A DNA stretch of 64,000 nucleotides from positions 100,419,321 to 100,483,320 of the forward strand of contig JAOWCC010001634.1 in the NCBI GenBank assembly GCA_030867875.1, given 5' to 3'. The translations under genes were made by a program, and so were the position numbers. Origin of the DNA: Actinernus sp. WN-2022 (Eukaryota; Cnidaria; Anthozoa; Actiniaria; Actinernidae). Positions within the stretch are counted from its first letter, which is position 1. The number at the start of each line of letters is the position of its first letter. The notes beneath the pieces were generated by a model, which worked only from the letters and a program-made list of their open reading frames with translations, was not told where the DNA came from and made no database searches. This document shows, one piece after another, positions 36,001 through 43,607 of this stretch.

Positions 36001-37522
36001 GGGGGGGGGGGGACTCCTTGTGAAATGTTTGTCCATTACCCAGCATGCAATTGGAGGTGGGAGCAGGTAAATGTGGTCGAGTGAAATGCAGTGTAACCAT
36101 CGGTGTGGTTCACAGTCGTTTGGTGCGTTTTGTGCAAACAAACCTGCTGGTTGGAAAGATTAAACAAGGTACTGTAACGATTTCCAGCATGTCTAGGTTT
36201 GATGCAATAATGTTCTCCAGGTACATGCTTCATATTGGGCGGTTACGGGCGGCACAGGAGGGAAAGGGTTAAAGGGGCTATGTTATGGTACTGCGCATGT
36301 ATCGAGTAATCGCTCGTTTAGTGCTGTTAATTGGGTACAAACAGTTAAACTTCCCTCCCACAATGCTTGATTGAAAGGATTTTCAATATTTTCCCTGGAG
36401 ACTGTTTATATACACTGTTTGTTAGTCATTTTTGCATATTTGCTTTCATTTTAAGCATCCCAAATGGCCGAGAGGTTCGTTAGTTCATATCAAAATCAGT
36501 GGAAATAGCTCTTTCCGGCCCAGAAAAACGAATGTAAAGTCTTACCGTGACACAGCTCCTTTAACATGTTGACTAAAATGACTTTTTTCTTTACTAACAA
36601 CTCACAAACTGTGTATATTTTCTATGCATCGATGTTGTTACGATAGAAAGGCGCCATGGAGAATAAGCATTAATGAGATGACGTCTATACAGGTATCGAC
36701 CCAGGCTTTTACTTACGCGGTCATGGGACAGAAAAGGTCACAAAAGGTCACATTTACACGATTTCAAACAAGAGTAGAACATAAAGTACACTGTAAACCA
36801 AAACTTTCTTCACCGAAGTACTCAAAACTTTTCTGAGGTTCATAGCTATATAAATTGCGAAAAGCTTGTACTTTAAGTCTGGCAGGTTCACAATGGGCTG
36901 TTATCGCAGTTCGGCCATCTTAGATAAAACAATAGTTTTGGCCCCGGTTTCAGACTTGTTTACCGGACGAAAACAAAGGTTTTATTCTCCTGGAACTCAA
37001 CATGGCCGCCGTGCGATAAAATCCCATAGCGGTACAAGCACCATACACAGACGCAGTAAAGCCTGGTTCACACTAGTGACATAAGCACAAACAACATGCC
37101 GTATTTATCATTAGCAGTATTTGTTCTACTCATAGGTGTGAGATAAGAACAAGCACCGCTAATGATCAATACATTAAGCCTGGTTTTCACTAACAACATA
37201 AGCACAAGTAACATACACAGACGCAGTGCCGTATTTATCATTAGCAGTATTTGTTCTACTCATAGGTGTGAGATAAGAACAAGCGCCGCTAATGATCAGT
37301 GCATTACTGCGTCTTGTGTTTATGCCGCTAGTGAAAACAAGGCTCATCTTCATTCCCTCAAACATTTTCTCGTGAACATCTTTTAATTGGATCTTTAGTT
37401 TCTTCTTCCAAACGATGAATAAATAGAAACTCTTGTAATCATTCAATTGTTTACTTTCAGGAGAAGCAGAAAAGAGAGAACCGGAAAAAGAAAAGCGACA
37501 AGCAGAAATGGTTCCAGCATAA
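11935..37522 (+). CDS. CHMP6: CHMP6 (Vps20), ESCRT-III subunit, nine-exon gene
   Basis: Charged multivesicular body protein 6 links ESCRT-II (VPS25) to CHMP4 polymerisation on endosomal membranes during vesicle budding and membrane scission. The nine exons below join in frame with GT-AG junctions to 645 nt (214 aa; human 201). Landmarks: MGIFFSRKK start with Gly2 suitable for N-myristoylation; TEQDKAVL; LKQQRDKLKKYQKK; KAKLLLKKKRYQEQLL; IEDVERIMDETKEAV; TDEDEEAILQEL; a MIM2-type VPS4-binding stretch LPEVPKEDL at about 174-182; C-terminal RQAEMVPA, close to the vertebrate end. Residues 1-120 are strongly basic and helical, the tail is acidic, as in ESCRT-III. No lesion was seen. Introns 6 and 8 are swollen by satellite and transposons. 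An AATAAA lies at 37587-37592. Confidence 0.95.
12007..14244 (+). other. CHMP6 intron 1
   Basis: AT-rich, with no gene and no strong repeat structure recognised. Confidence 0.6.
14245..14289 (+). CDS. CHMP6: CHMP6 exon 2
   Basis: Fifteen codons (ALKQQRDKLKKYQKK) between ...CCAACAG and GTAATT. The intron phase is 0 on both sides. Confidence 0.95.
14290..15090 (+). other. CHMP6 intron 2 with foldback at 14427-14632
   Basis: About 14427-14500 (GTTGATAATCTCACATCCATG, CGGATCAGGTACAAGATG, TTGCCGATTG) pairs with about 14553-14625 in inverted orientation, a foldback/MITE of roughly 205 bp. The rest is AT-rich. Confidence 0.7.
15091..15155 (+). CDS. CHMP6: CHMP6 exon 3
   Basis: Starts after ...AATAATAG and ends before GTATGT with two bases of a split codon. 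It codes INQNLEKERELAKELLKQ and onward. Confidence 0.93.
15156..16345 (+). other. CHMP6 intron 3
   Basis: Holds a THAP-like fragment on the opposite strand (separate entry) and AT-rich sequence. Confidence 0.6.
15409..15612 (-). pseudogene. THAP-domain-like fragment
   Basis: A 67-aa minus-strand frame within CHMP6 intron 3. It begins with a THAP-like N-terminus: RCVVGGCSN with two Cys at residues 5 and 10, SLHKIPF, and KKWIDFINAKRA. THAP domains are C2CH zinc modules that bind DNA; they occur in host regulators and in P-element-like transposases. The later Cys-X2-His pair is not in frame before the stop, so the domain is incomplete. It could be a first exon of a nested gene or, more likely, a relic of a transposase or duplicated THAP gene. 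Confidence 0.5.
16346..16433 (+). CDS. CHMP6: CHMP6 exon 4
   Basis: Completes the split Asn codon and then reads KAKLLLKKKRYQEQLLGRTD, the most conserved ESCRT-III basic helix, up to the donor GTTTGT. Confidence 0.95.
16434..16851 (+). other. CHMP6 intron 4
   Basis: AT-rich; nothing recognised. Confidence 0.6.
16852..16938 (+). CDS. CHMP6: CHMP6 exon 5
   Basis: Twenty-nine codons, including EFAQVEIQVVEGL and GNECLNQLHE, between CATTTTAG and GTATTG; phase 0. Confidence 0.95.
16939..18874 (+). other. CHMP6 intron 5 with 20-bp minisatellite and poly-C tract
   Basis: Contains the minisatellite at 17641-17812 (separate entry) and a long C-run at about 18428-18456. No other gene is seen. Confidence 0.6.
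17641..17812 (+). repeat. 20-bp minisatellite, about 9 units
   Basis: The unit GGCACTCCTAACTTGGGCAC is repeated at exact 20-bp spacing with one or two changes per copy. A related 20-bp array in reverse orientation lies at 38501-38570, next to the Polinton. Confidence 0.9.
18875..18940 (+). CDS. CHMP6: CHMP6 exon 6
   Basis: Twenty-two codons (IMSIEDVERIMDETKEAVQY and two more) between TTTCCAG and GTAAGA; phase 0. The following intron contains the 140-bp satellite. Confidence 0.95.
19198..19564. mobile_element. 367-bp MITE with 9-bp target duplication, copy 1
   Basis: Termini CACACAGCGGCAAAACG and CGTTTTGCCGCGGTGTG are inverted repeats. The flanks ATTCACACC (19189-19197) and ATTCACACC (19565-19573) are identical. 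A second copy in opposite orientation is at 55309-55657. A 9-bp duplication fits Mutator-like elements, but no transposase is present to confirm it. Confidence 0.85.
19574..24118 (+). repeat. 140-bp satellite, about 32 tandem units
   Basis: Units repeat at exactly 140 bp with no indel over more than 4 kb (for example CCTTATTCAT falls at 19981, 20401, 20821 and so on every 420 bp). Variation is confined to a few sites: CATGCC/CATGTC, CCAAAG/CGAAAG, GTCGG/GTGGG/GTTGG and GTCTTAG/GTATTAG/GTTTTAG. Each unit contains CACGTG and a GGTAAGA donor-like string. The 67-82 codon frames across it are phase artefacts of the repeat. Confidence 0.97.
24125..24361. mobile_element. Foldback element ending the satellite
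   Basis: Arms of about 80 bp (24125-24205 and 24279-24361) are inverted copies, for example TCAGCGGTTTTGACCCGAAC and its near complement. The sequence just right of it (GGAGTCGGTCAGAAAT) resumes the satellite unit, so the foldback appears inserted in the last unit. Confidence 0.75.
24948..25119. mobile_element. Foldback element
   Basis: GTTTTAGTAAAAACCAACTAGTG (24948 on) pairs with TACTAGTTGGTTTCTACTAAAAC (to about 25119) across a loop of about 120 bp. Confidence 0.7.
25354..25434 (+). CDS. CHMP6: CHMP6 exon 7
   Basis: Twenty-seven codons (EIDELLSGGLTDEDEEAILQ and onward) between TTTCAG and GTACAT; phase 0. Confidence 0.95.
25435..26378 (+). other. CHMP6 intron 7
   Basis: Contains the repeat fragment at about 25805-25856 shared with 3763-3817. 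No gene is seen. Confidence 0.6.
26379..26457 (+). CDS. CHMP6: CHMP6 exon 8
   Basis: Carries the MIM2-type motif LPEVPKEDL for VPS4 binding. It ends with one base of a split Gly codon before GTATGT. Confidence 0.93.
27035..27396 (-). repeat. 3' LTR
   Basis: 362 bp. Differs from the 5' LTR by about one substitution and a 4-bp TATA insertion, implying a recent insertion. Confidence 0.92.
27397..27412 (-). other. Polypurine tract
   Basis: On the minus strand the bases directly upstream of the 3' LTR read ATATGGGGGGAGTG, a plausible plus-strand primer. Confidence 0.7.
27523..29403 (-). pseudogene. BEL/Pao pol, RNase H end and integrase (frameshifted part)
   Basis: 626 codons in a frame one base off from the upstream pol frame. 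It includes the RNase H end (LDSTVALYWI), the integrase zinc module (HGG followed by CHGC), the DDE residues (GMDYAGP, YSDNGRTF, WWGGQFERM) and the DUF5641-type C-terminus (KWTMGIVEKLIEG). The domain content is complete; only the link to the upstream part is lost, near 29380-29400. Confidence 0.85.
29279..30139 (-). pseudogene. BEL/Pao pol, RT palm and RNase H
   Basis: Begins two codons after the TAA that ends the Gag-Pol frame and stays in that frame. It carries the RT catalytic YVDD near its start and the RNase H start (SFGDACGNGVAACVY). It runs off frame near 29390, where the integrase-bearing frame takes over by a one-base shift. Confidence 0.85.
30143..32716 (-). pseudogene. BEL/Pao gag, protease and RT fingers, stopped by TAA
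   Basis: 857 codons. It has a coiled-coil N-terminus, a DUF1759-type Gag region (SITRFSGRLQDWLSFW), three CCHC-like knuckles (CVYCENDSHKSKDC, CFNCAAGKHRANEC, CLVCKRRHYTSIC), retropepsin (CRALLDTGAGSSY) and the start of RT (KLRIVYDASA, AVTGDLQKAFLQV). The TAA at 30143-30145 falls just before the RT catalytic YVDD, so this ORF alone cannot reverse transcribe. Confidence 0.9.
32772..32789 (-). other. Primer-binding site candidate
   Basis: Next to the 5' LTR the minus strand reads TGGCGACCACGAAGGG, the type of TGG-start site used for tRNA priming; Arg tRNAs are common in BEL/Pao. The tRNA match was not tested. Confidence 0.6.
32790..33147 (-). repeat. 5' LTR
   Basis: 358 bp, near-identical to the 3' LTR. 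It should carry the element's promoter. Confidence 0.92.
33803..33998 (+). repeat. 14-bp minisatellite, about 14 units
   Basis: Units of the type TGTTGCGTATGTTG with GCGCATG/GTGCGTG variants. Because 14 is not a multiple of 3, overlapping ORFs appear in all frames on both strands; they are artefacts. Confidence 0.9.
34061..34350. mobile_element. Disrupted CAGGGGCGTAGCTA element with foldback inside
   Basis: The start CAGGGGCGTAGCTA and TGTACGCAC phrases resemble the MITE at 7544-7700, with further TACGCACGTG phrases near 34322. In between, about 34130-34255 is a foldback: CCCGGTTTCTGGGAAACTAC pairs with a GTTTCCCAGAAACCG-type arm. Confidence 0.6.
35459..36268. mobile_element. Nested TTAA element, 810 bp
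   Basis: TTAA at 35455-35458 and 36269-36272. Terminal phrases CCCTTTCCCT and AGGGAAAGGG are inverted. It contains a G-run near 35997-36013. Confidence 0.75.
36273..36560. mobile_element. Nested TTAA MITE, 288 bp
   Basis: Termini AGGGGCTATGTTATGGT and ACCGTGACACAGCTCCT are inverted repeats. TTAA at 36269-36272 (shared with the previous element) and 36561-36564. Confidence 0.8.
37060..37344. mobile_element. MITE with internal 130-bp tandem duplication
   Basis: The outer phrases AGCCTGGTTCACACTAGTGA and CTAGTGAAAACAAGGCT are inverted. Inside, a segment starting GCCGTATTTATCATTAGCAG occurs at 37098 and 37228. Confidence 0.75.
37461..37522 (+). CDS. CHMP6: CHMP6 exon 9 (last coding)
   Basis: Begins after TTACTTTCAG, completes the split Gly codon and codes an acidic/basic tail ending RQAEMVPA and TAA at 37520-37522. 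The vertebrate tail RQAELV supports this exon despite an 11-kb intron. Confidence 0.92.
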
Positions 37523-37586
37523 CAAACAAACAGTACAACTGCCACGAAGAAACTCTTTTATTAGAATCAAGATGGCATCTTGTAAG

Positions 37587-37592
37587 AATAAA
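37587..37592 (+). terminator. Polyadenylation signal candidate of CHMP6
   Basis: AATAAA 65 bp after the stop codon. No downstream GU-rich element was checked. Confidence 0.5.
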
Positions 37593-37612
37593 TTCGGTTT
37601 GGAGATCATGTT

Positions 37613-37677
37613 TGAGCATGTATTCACCTTATTCGTATCTCATGCCCGCGCGGAGGTTTGGTAACAAGGATACCAGT
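37613..37677 (+). repeat. Degenerate single copy of the 140-bp satellite unit
   Basis: ACCTTATTCGTATCTCATGC, then GGTTTGGTAACAAGGATACC, follows the order of the intron 6 satellite unit with scattered changes. Confidence 0.65.
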
Positions 37678-38500
37678 TGTTTTAACGCCTCGCTTTGATG
37701 CTTTATGAATAAGGACTGACGCTGTGACGTCATGACCAAACATGTTCACTCGAATGCTCTCATTCACAGACTGGAAAATGACCCCCACCCCTAGGGTGTG
37801 GTTCTTTTTATATTGTAACCTTCCGTGGTCATATAAAGTAGGATCTGGGAAGGAGATAGGTTCGTTTCATTTACTTCGAATGTTAGATGTAATAGGGATG
37901 TGCATATAAATACCAAGGGCCTGTTTATACGAAGGGACGTTGGCCCTAGTATTAGGACCAGCAGCATTGTTGTCAATATAGAAAATGTTCAGTCTTGAGG
38001 GATGACATTACAATGAAGATAGCCCTAGTGCTAGGTTCAACCTCAATGTACACAGGCCCTAAATTAGTTAACATAATGGGAATGAAATAAGAAATAAAAT
38101 GTGTTTTAAAAAACAACAATTTAGCATTCGTCTTGTAGATTCCGTATATTTATATTAAGCAAACCTGTAAAAATTCGAGCTTCCCAAAAAGCGTGCAAAC
38201 GGAGATTTTGTTTCATGCATTTAGTAATGAAGGGAGCCCTTGGGATTGGTAACGAATACGCCTGTTGTAAAATTCATCGGTAGAGTTCATCGTCAACTTC
38301 CCAAGATATCTTCATGGTCTTGCCAAAATGTTTCGCCTATTATGTCTGTGTGTAGCACTATAACTCTTCGACGAGTTTTCTTCGTCCCTTGAACCTCGTC
38401 GTCTTGTACCGATGGCGTGCACTCCTCGTCGGCCTAAGAGCGTTTGAAACGAAATATTAATAACCCGGTGTTCACGACAAGCATTCTGGGTACGGCACTC
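37678..38500. other. Intergenic with a MITE at 37916-38060, no gene seen
   Basis: AGGGCCTGTTTATACG at the left and TGTACACAGGCCCT at the right form inverted ends of a roughly 145-bp element. The remainder holds no recognisable gene. Confidence 0.6.
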
Positions 38501-38570
38501 GTAAATGACCAAATTAGGAGTCCCGTGACCAAATTAGGAGTCCCGTGACCAAATTAGGAGTGCCGTGACC
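38501..38570 (-). repeat. 20-bp minisatellite, about 4 units, related to 17.6 kb
   Basis: On the minus strand the unit reads CACGGCACTCCTAATTTGGT, close to the unit at 17641-17812. It stops 35 bp before the Polinton. Confidence 0.85.
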
Positions 38571-38604
38571 AAAATGCTTAGCGTGAAAACGGCGGGCGGA
38601 TTTG

Positions 38605-38859
38605 AGTAGTATATATAATGGCGGTTCTGGCACGCACCTCCGTTTTCAGTTTTATATCACATCCGATGACCCCCTCCCCCTAACGTATTTTTTTGACTTT
38701 GTTATACCAAATACCAACTTATTATCTCTCGAGTACCATAGATGTTGTAATTTGATACAACAAAGTCCAACAAATACGTTTGGGTTCGGGGGCCATCAAA
38801 CGTGATATAAAACTGAAAACAAATGCGCTGCGACCAGAACCGCCATATTATATACTACT
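38605..38859. repeat. Terminal 255-bp palindrome, left end
   Basis: AGTAGTATATATAATGGCGG and AACCGCCATATTATATACTACT pair across a centre at CTCGAG (38728-38733). The inner arms pair around TTTTCAGTTTTATATCAC and AAAGTCCAAC-type phrases. The end of the element can thus fold on itself. Confidence 0.88.
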
Positions 38860-38920
38860 ATAGTACGCTTATTGTATTTTGACGCCCTATTAGAGGAGGG
38901 TAAGTACAAGGTATTACACT

Positions 38921-41900
38921 ATGTCTGAACATATACTAGCATTCGTCCGAGCACCCGGCATTGGGGTTGATTTACACGGATGGAAGATGGATGTCCAAGA
39001 TGGTAATCCTCTAGGAGCAGACCCAGCCGCTTTCCTCGCCGGTGTGCGGAAGCAGACTACCGAAAAGCTCGAGGAAGAGCTCCAAGACCTCAATAGCCTT
39101 AAGCTTCAGCTAGCTTTGCACATAACGCTCCGGTTCGACAAACCTGAGGGTTCAGTATATGATATAGTTACCTTTCGGAGCTCGCAAACCGTTTTGACCA
39201 ACAGCGCTGAGATCCGTGGGGCAATAGTAGAAGCACATGCATGCTCAGATCTACAACCACATCGAGAAGTGGATCAGTCGAGGATCGAACTGGGTTATAG
39301 ATAGAGTCAACATTCTATGGTTAAACATCGCTCGATATCAACCACTACGTGGAGGTTCATATTTACTACTGCCTGCAGAAATCGCGAATAAGAAAGCCGT
39401 GATCAATGTGAAAAACGACGACAACCACTGCGCACTTTGGACGATAACAGCAGCGCTGCATCAAGTTGCGAAAAAAACCCAGAGAATATCAAAGTATCTA
39501 AAAGAAGATTGGCCGAAACACGAGGGGGTGGACTCACCAACACCAATTTCGCAAATACCACTATTGGAGAAGCAAAACGAAATCTCCATCAGCGTGTATG
39601 GTTGGGATCCAAAGGAAAAGTGTTTGATCGTACACCACATATCAAAGGAGACCTTCTCAAAGCGCGTTAACCTCTTACTTGTAGAGTGCCCAAAGAGTGG
39701 CCGGCAACACTACTGCTGGATGAAGGATTTCAACTGCCTTCTATTCGATCAAACAAAGCACGAACATAGGAAACATTTCTGTGAGCGATGTCTACATGGA
39801 TACAGTACTGAAGATCTTCTTAAGAAGCACATTCCAGAGTGTAACGGTGTCGACCACCGAGCCATTCGCATTGAAATGCCTACCAATGAGAACAACATAG
39901 TATCATTTCAGAATATCCACAAACAGCTCAAAGTTCCCTACGTTATCTATGCCGACCTTGAGGCTTTAACCACTAAGATCGAAGGACCTGCCCAAGACCC
40001 TGAAAAGAGCAACACACTGAAAACAGAAGAACATATTCCCTGTGGATTCTCCTACGTCGTTGTACGTTCTGATGGTCATAGCGAACCACCTGTACTATAT
40101 CGAGGTACGGAAACGATCGAGCGCTTTCTACGATGCGTACAAGAGGAAGAGGCGAAGATCAAAGCCCAAAAGGCCAAGCCGCTATGTATGCTGCCGAAAG
40201 ACCAGAGGGTCTATAATAGAGCAACGATTTTCCATATCTGCCAGAAGCCCTTGGTTGGTAGCGATAGAGTACGTGATCATTGCCACATCACAGGCGAGTT
40301 TCGAGGTGCCGCACATAGAGTCTGTAACCTCAAATTGCGTATCTCACCTACCATTCCAGTTGTATTCCACAACTTGCGTGGATACGATGCACACCTACTG
40401 ATGCAATCCATCTCAAAGACAGAGGGTGATATCTCTTGCATCCCAAACAATATGGAGAACTATATTTCATTCTCGCTTGGCAACCTACGGTTCATCGATA
40501 GCGCACAATTTCTACTATCCTCTCTCGACAAGCTGGTAGCAAGCGCTGCCCAAGACACATTCCATTAAACTACAAAGAATACGCCCGACCCAGATAAAAA
40601 CAAGTTGCTGCTTCGCAAAGGTGTCTACCCTTACGAGTACATGGACACTTGGGAAAAATTCGCAGAGACTTCTCTTCCACCAAAAGATGCATTCTATAGT
40701 AAACTAACCCTAGAGGACATATCCGACAAGGGCTATGAACACGCACTAGAAGTTTGGAACGTATTCGGTTGTAAAACATTGGGAGACTACCACGACCTTT
40801 ACCTCCAAACCGATGTACTTCTTCTAGCAGATGTGTTTGAGACTTTTCGCACGACATGCATGCAAAACTATGGCTTGGACCCGGCTCACTACTATACTAG
40901 CCCAGGACTCTCGTGGGATGCATTGTTAAAGAAGACTGGCGTGGAGCTTGAACTATTGACCGACTATGACATGCATCTATTCGTTGAGAAAGGTCTACGT
41001 GGTGGGATATCTATGGTATCTCAACGTTATGCTAAAGCAAACAACCTAAATATACCCGCTTTCGATCCCAATAAGCCAAATAGCCATATAGTCTACCTTG
41101 ATGCTAATAACCTATGCTAATAACCTATACGGTTGGGCTATGAGTCAATATCTACCAACTGGAGGATTCGAGTGGTGTATACTAACAGAAGAACAAATCA
41201 CCCAGCACGCGAGCAATTCAGATAAGGGTTACATCCTCGAAGTCGACCTCGAATATCCTCGAGAACTTCACGACGCACACAACAGCTATCCGCTAGCTCC
41301 CGAGAGAATGCAAGTGGATAAAGCTTGGTTCTCAGAGTATCAGACTGATCTATTTGAGGAACTATACAAAGGCAATGGATCTTTGAAAGCGGAGAAGCTT
41401 GTGCCTAACCTATATAACAAAGAACGATATGTGCTTCACTACCGCAACCTACAACTATACTTATCTCTTGGTATGCGTTTGAAAAAGATCCACAGAGCAC
41501 TACGATTCGACCAATCCCCATGGATGGAGCCATACATACGAATGAATACAGATCTACGAAAACAAGCGAATAGCACTTTCGAGCAAGACCTCTACAAATT
41601 AATGAATAATAGCGTATTTGGCAAAACAATGGAGAATCTACGAAAACGTGTAGATATCAAACTAGTGCGCTCTTCAGAAGGAATCAGACTACAGCGTCTC
41701 TTGAATAAACCTAGCTATGCTCGCTCCACAATCTTTGACAACGATCTAGCCGCTGTGCACAACTACAAAAGTAAGCTACTACTGAACCGCCCAGTATATG
41801 TTGGAATGTCAATTCTAGATCTCTCAAAACATCTGATGTATGACTTCTACTATAATGAGCTCAAGAAGCAGTATGGACAACGATGTAATCTACTATATAC

Positions 41901-42477
41901 AGATACTGACAGTCTATTACTATACATCGAAACTGAAGACATCTATGCAGACATGGCTATCAACAAACATCTCTATGATACAAGCAACTATAGCAAGGAC
42001 CATCCATCGTATAACACAGACAACAAGAAAGTACTTGGTAAAATGAAAGACGAATGTGAAGGTTTTCCCATAGTTGAATATGTTGGGCTACGATCAAAGC
42101 TCTACTCGATATTGAAAGTAGGTGGTGGTGAGATTAGGAAGGCTAAAGGCACCAAGAAGGAAGTCGTGAAACATCGTATTCGTCATGAACAATACAAAGA
42201 GTGTTTACTAGATAAGAAAGTATTCCGCCATGGAATGCATATGCTTCGAAGTGAAGGTCACAGGATGTATGGTATGCATATGAACAAAGTATCTCTATCA
42301 CCATTCGATAGTAAGCGCTGGATTTCAGCAAACGGAATCGATACACTAGCCTATGGGCACAAAGACACCGAGGAAAACTTTGATGACCTCATGGATGAGT
42401 TGCTATCTTATGAACATAAAGATACGATTTCAGTAGAGGTAAACTTAGACGATTTTATTTGCGAGCTGCTATCCTAG
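38921..42477 (+). pseudogene. Polinton protein-primed DNA polymerase B, left copy (broken)
   Basis: PolB copies the linear element from a protein primer. Read in order: N-terminal part from the ATG at 38921; 3'-5' exonuclease motifs YADLE (about 39950) and HNLRGYDAH (about 40370); an inserted zinc/HNH-like module CQKP...RVRDHCHITGEFRGAAH (about 40240-40330); polymerase motif A DANNLYGWAM (about 41100-41140), motif B KLMNNSVFGKT (about 41600) and motif C YTDTDS (about 41900). Breaks: a 4-bp CATG-type duplication at 39236-39244, a TAA at 40566-40568 and a 13-bp tandem duplication at 41103-41128. The C-terminus is intact to TAG at 42475-42477 and overlaps the integrase end by about 20 bp. Confidence 0.92.
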
Positions 42478-43507
42478 GTCGGGTTGGCACGAATAGAATA
42501 CCCTTTGGAGGTAATTCCGTATCTAGTGGTACTATCTGTAGCTCTTCACGCACAAACCCTCGCTTTGGTGCATCTTTTCCCAAATAGTACAGAACTGGTT
42601 GGTTCGAAGATATCACACTTCGAGAAATAACATATGTCTGTAAACTCCACACAGGATCAGTTGCTCGCTTGGCTCCACCTTCCAACTCCCCAGGCGCATA
42701 GAGATATCGAACTAGAACATCGAATGGTATGCGCTTTTCTTCTAATCCAACAGTCCGCGAATATGTAGGAGTTTTTATGTTCACCTGCTGTGACACAACA
42801 GAATTCGAAGGGTTCTTTCCTGTCAGTCGACTAACTTCATTATTCATGGCTTTTACGACCTCTGGAAGACGCAGCACCCATTCTCTACTACGCGCATCCG
42901 ACCCTTCTGAAGTAAGCACCATCTCCTGTGCGTATTGATATCCAAACAATCTCTCGGCTAGCGTTCTATTTGCTCGCTCAACGAATCCTTGCGCCCTATG
43001 GTTACCAACCTCACCTCGTTGGACTTTCGTACCATCTAGTTCTAAGGTTTCAGACATACGCCCCATGAATTCTCTACCAGGATCGACTTGTAACGTTTTT
43101 GGCCATGTTAATGGACTACGCCGGTAGATTCGTTCAAAAGCTGCAGACACTTCACCACTATCTTTCGAGGCTAAGGGCTCAGCTTCTTTATATCGAGAAG
43201 CCACATCGATTACCACTAAGGCATATTTATAGAGCTTTCGCCCCCGTCCAGGTCGATCGTGAGGTAGAAAGATCAAATCAGCCTGGTGAACCTCATTAGG
43301 TTTCGATACAGTCCAATGTGGTCGTGGGATATATCGCGGTGGTGGTAGGTATATCTGCCATAGTGCTTGTTTCTCTAACAAACTTGCAGCGGCGTCTTCT
43401 GATACCTTTGCTGCTACTGATAGCTTACCAATCGCAGCGCGGCCTTTCCAGTAGCCAAGAGGACCATAGAAGATATTTGCAAGGCGAGCATCCATCATAT
43501 ATAGCAT
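42455..43507 (-). CDS. Polinton integrase, left copy, intact
   Basis: 350 aa retrovirus-type integrase that joins element ends to target DNA. The catalytic triad is D77 (HQADLIF), D142 (LQVDPGREF) and E177 (GFVERAN), spacing D-x34-E. The N-terminal part (GYWKGRAAIGKL) and a C-terminal region with PRRG-like basic residues and EELQIVPLD follow the Polinton pattern. It converges tail to tail with PolB. The open frame is intact here and in the right arm. Confidence 0.93.
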   Translation of the reverse strand: MLYMMDARLANIFYGPLGYWKGRAAIGKLSVAAKVSEDAAASLLEKQALWQIYLPPPRYIPRPHWTVSKPNEVHQADLIFLPHDRPGRGRKLYKYALVVIDVASRYKEAEPLASKDSGEVSAAFERIYRRSPLTWPKTLQVDPGREFMGRMSETLELDGTKVQRGEVGNHRAQGFVERANRTLAERLFGYQYAQEMVLTSEGSDARSREWVLRLPEVVKAMNNEVSRLTGKNPSNSVVSQQVNIKTPTYSRTVGLEEKRIPFDVLVRYLYAPGELEGGAKRATDPVWSLQTYVISRSVISSNQPVLYYLGKDAPKRGFVREELQIVPLDTELPPKGILFVPTRPRIAARK

Positions 43508-43532
43508 AACGATGAGACCCTAATACTAAGAC

Positions 43533-43586
43533 AAAAAAGAAGAATAAAGACTCGTCTAGCCCAACTAGTTCTTATTCTTCTTTTTT
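43533..43586 (-). promoter_or_regulatory. Intergenic hairpin between retropepsin-like gene and integrase, left
   Basis: AAAAAAGAAGAATAA pairs with TTATTCTTCTTTTTT across a 24-nt loop. It lies after one minus-strand gene and before the next. A role in 3' end formation is a guess. The mirror copy is at about 47855-47908. Confidence 0.5.
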
Positions 43587-43607
43587 GCATTGATTTATTC
43601 TCAACCA

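Larger units (their letters stand above)
34565..36872. mobile_element. TTAA-flanked element with about 200-bp terminal inverted repeats
   Basis: TTAA occurs at 34561-34564 and 36873-36876. The left arm (to about 34781) and right arm (from about 36674) are inverted copies, for example GCCTGGGTCGATACCTGTAT and its complement. No transposase is recognised. TTAA targets are typical of piggyBac and Kolobok. Two other TTAA elements sit inside. Confidence 0.75.
26458..37460 (+). other. CHMP6 intron 8, 11 kb, transposon-filled
   Basis: Holds repeat copy C (26476-26575), the BEL/Pao element (27035-33147), a 14-bp minisatellite, a nest of TTAA-flanked elements (34565-36872) and a MITE at 37060-37344. 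All splice signals of the host gene remain readable. Confidence 0.85.
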
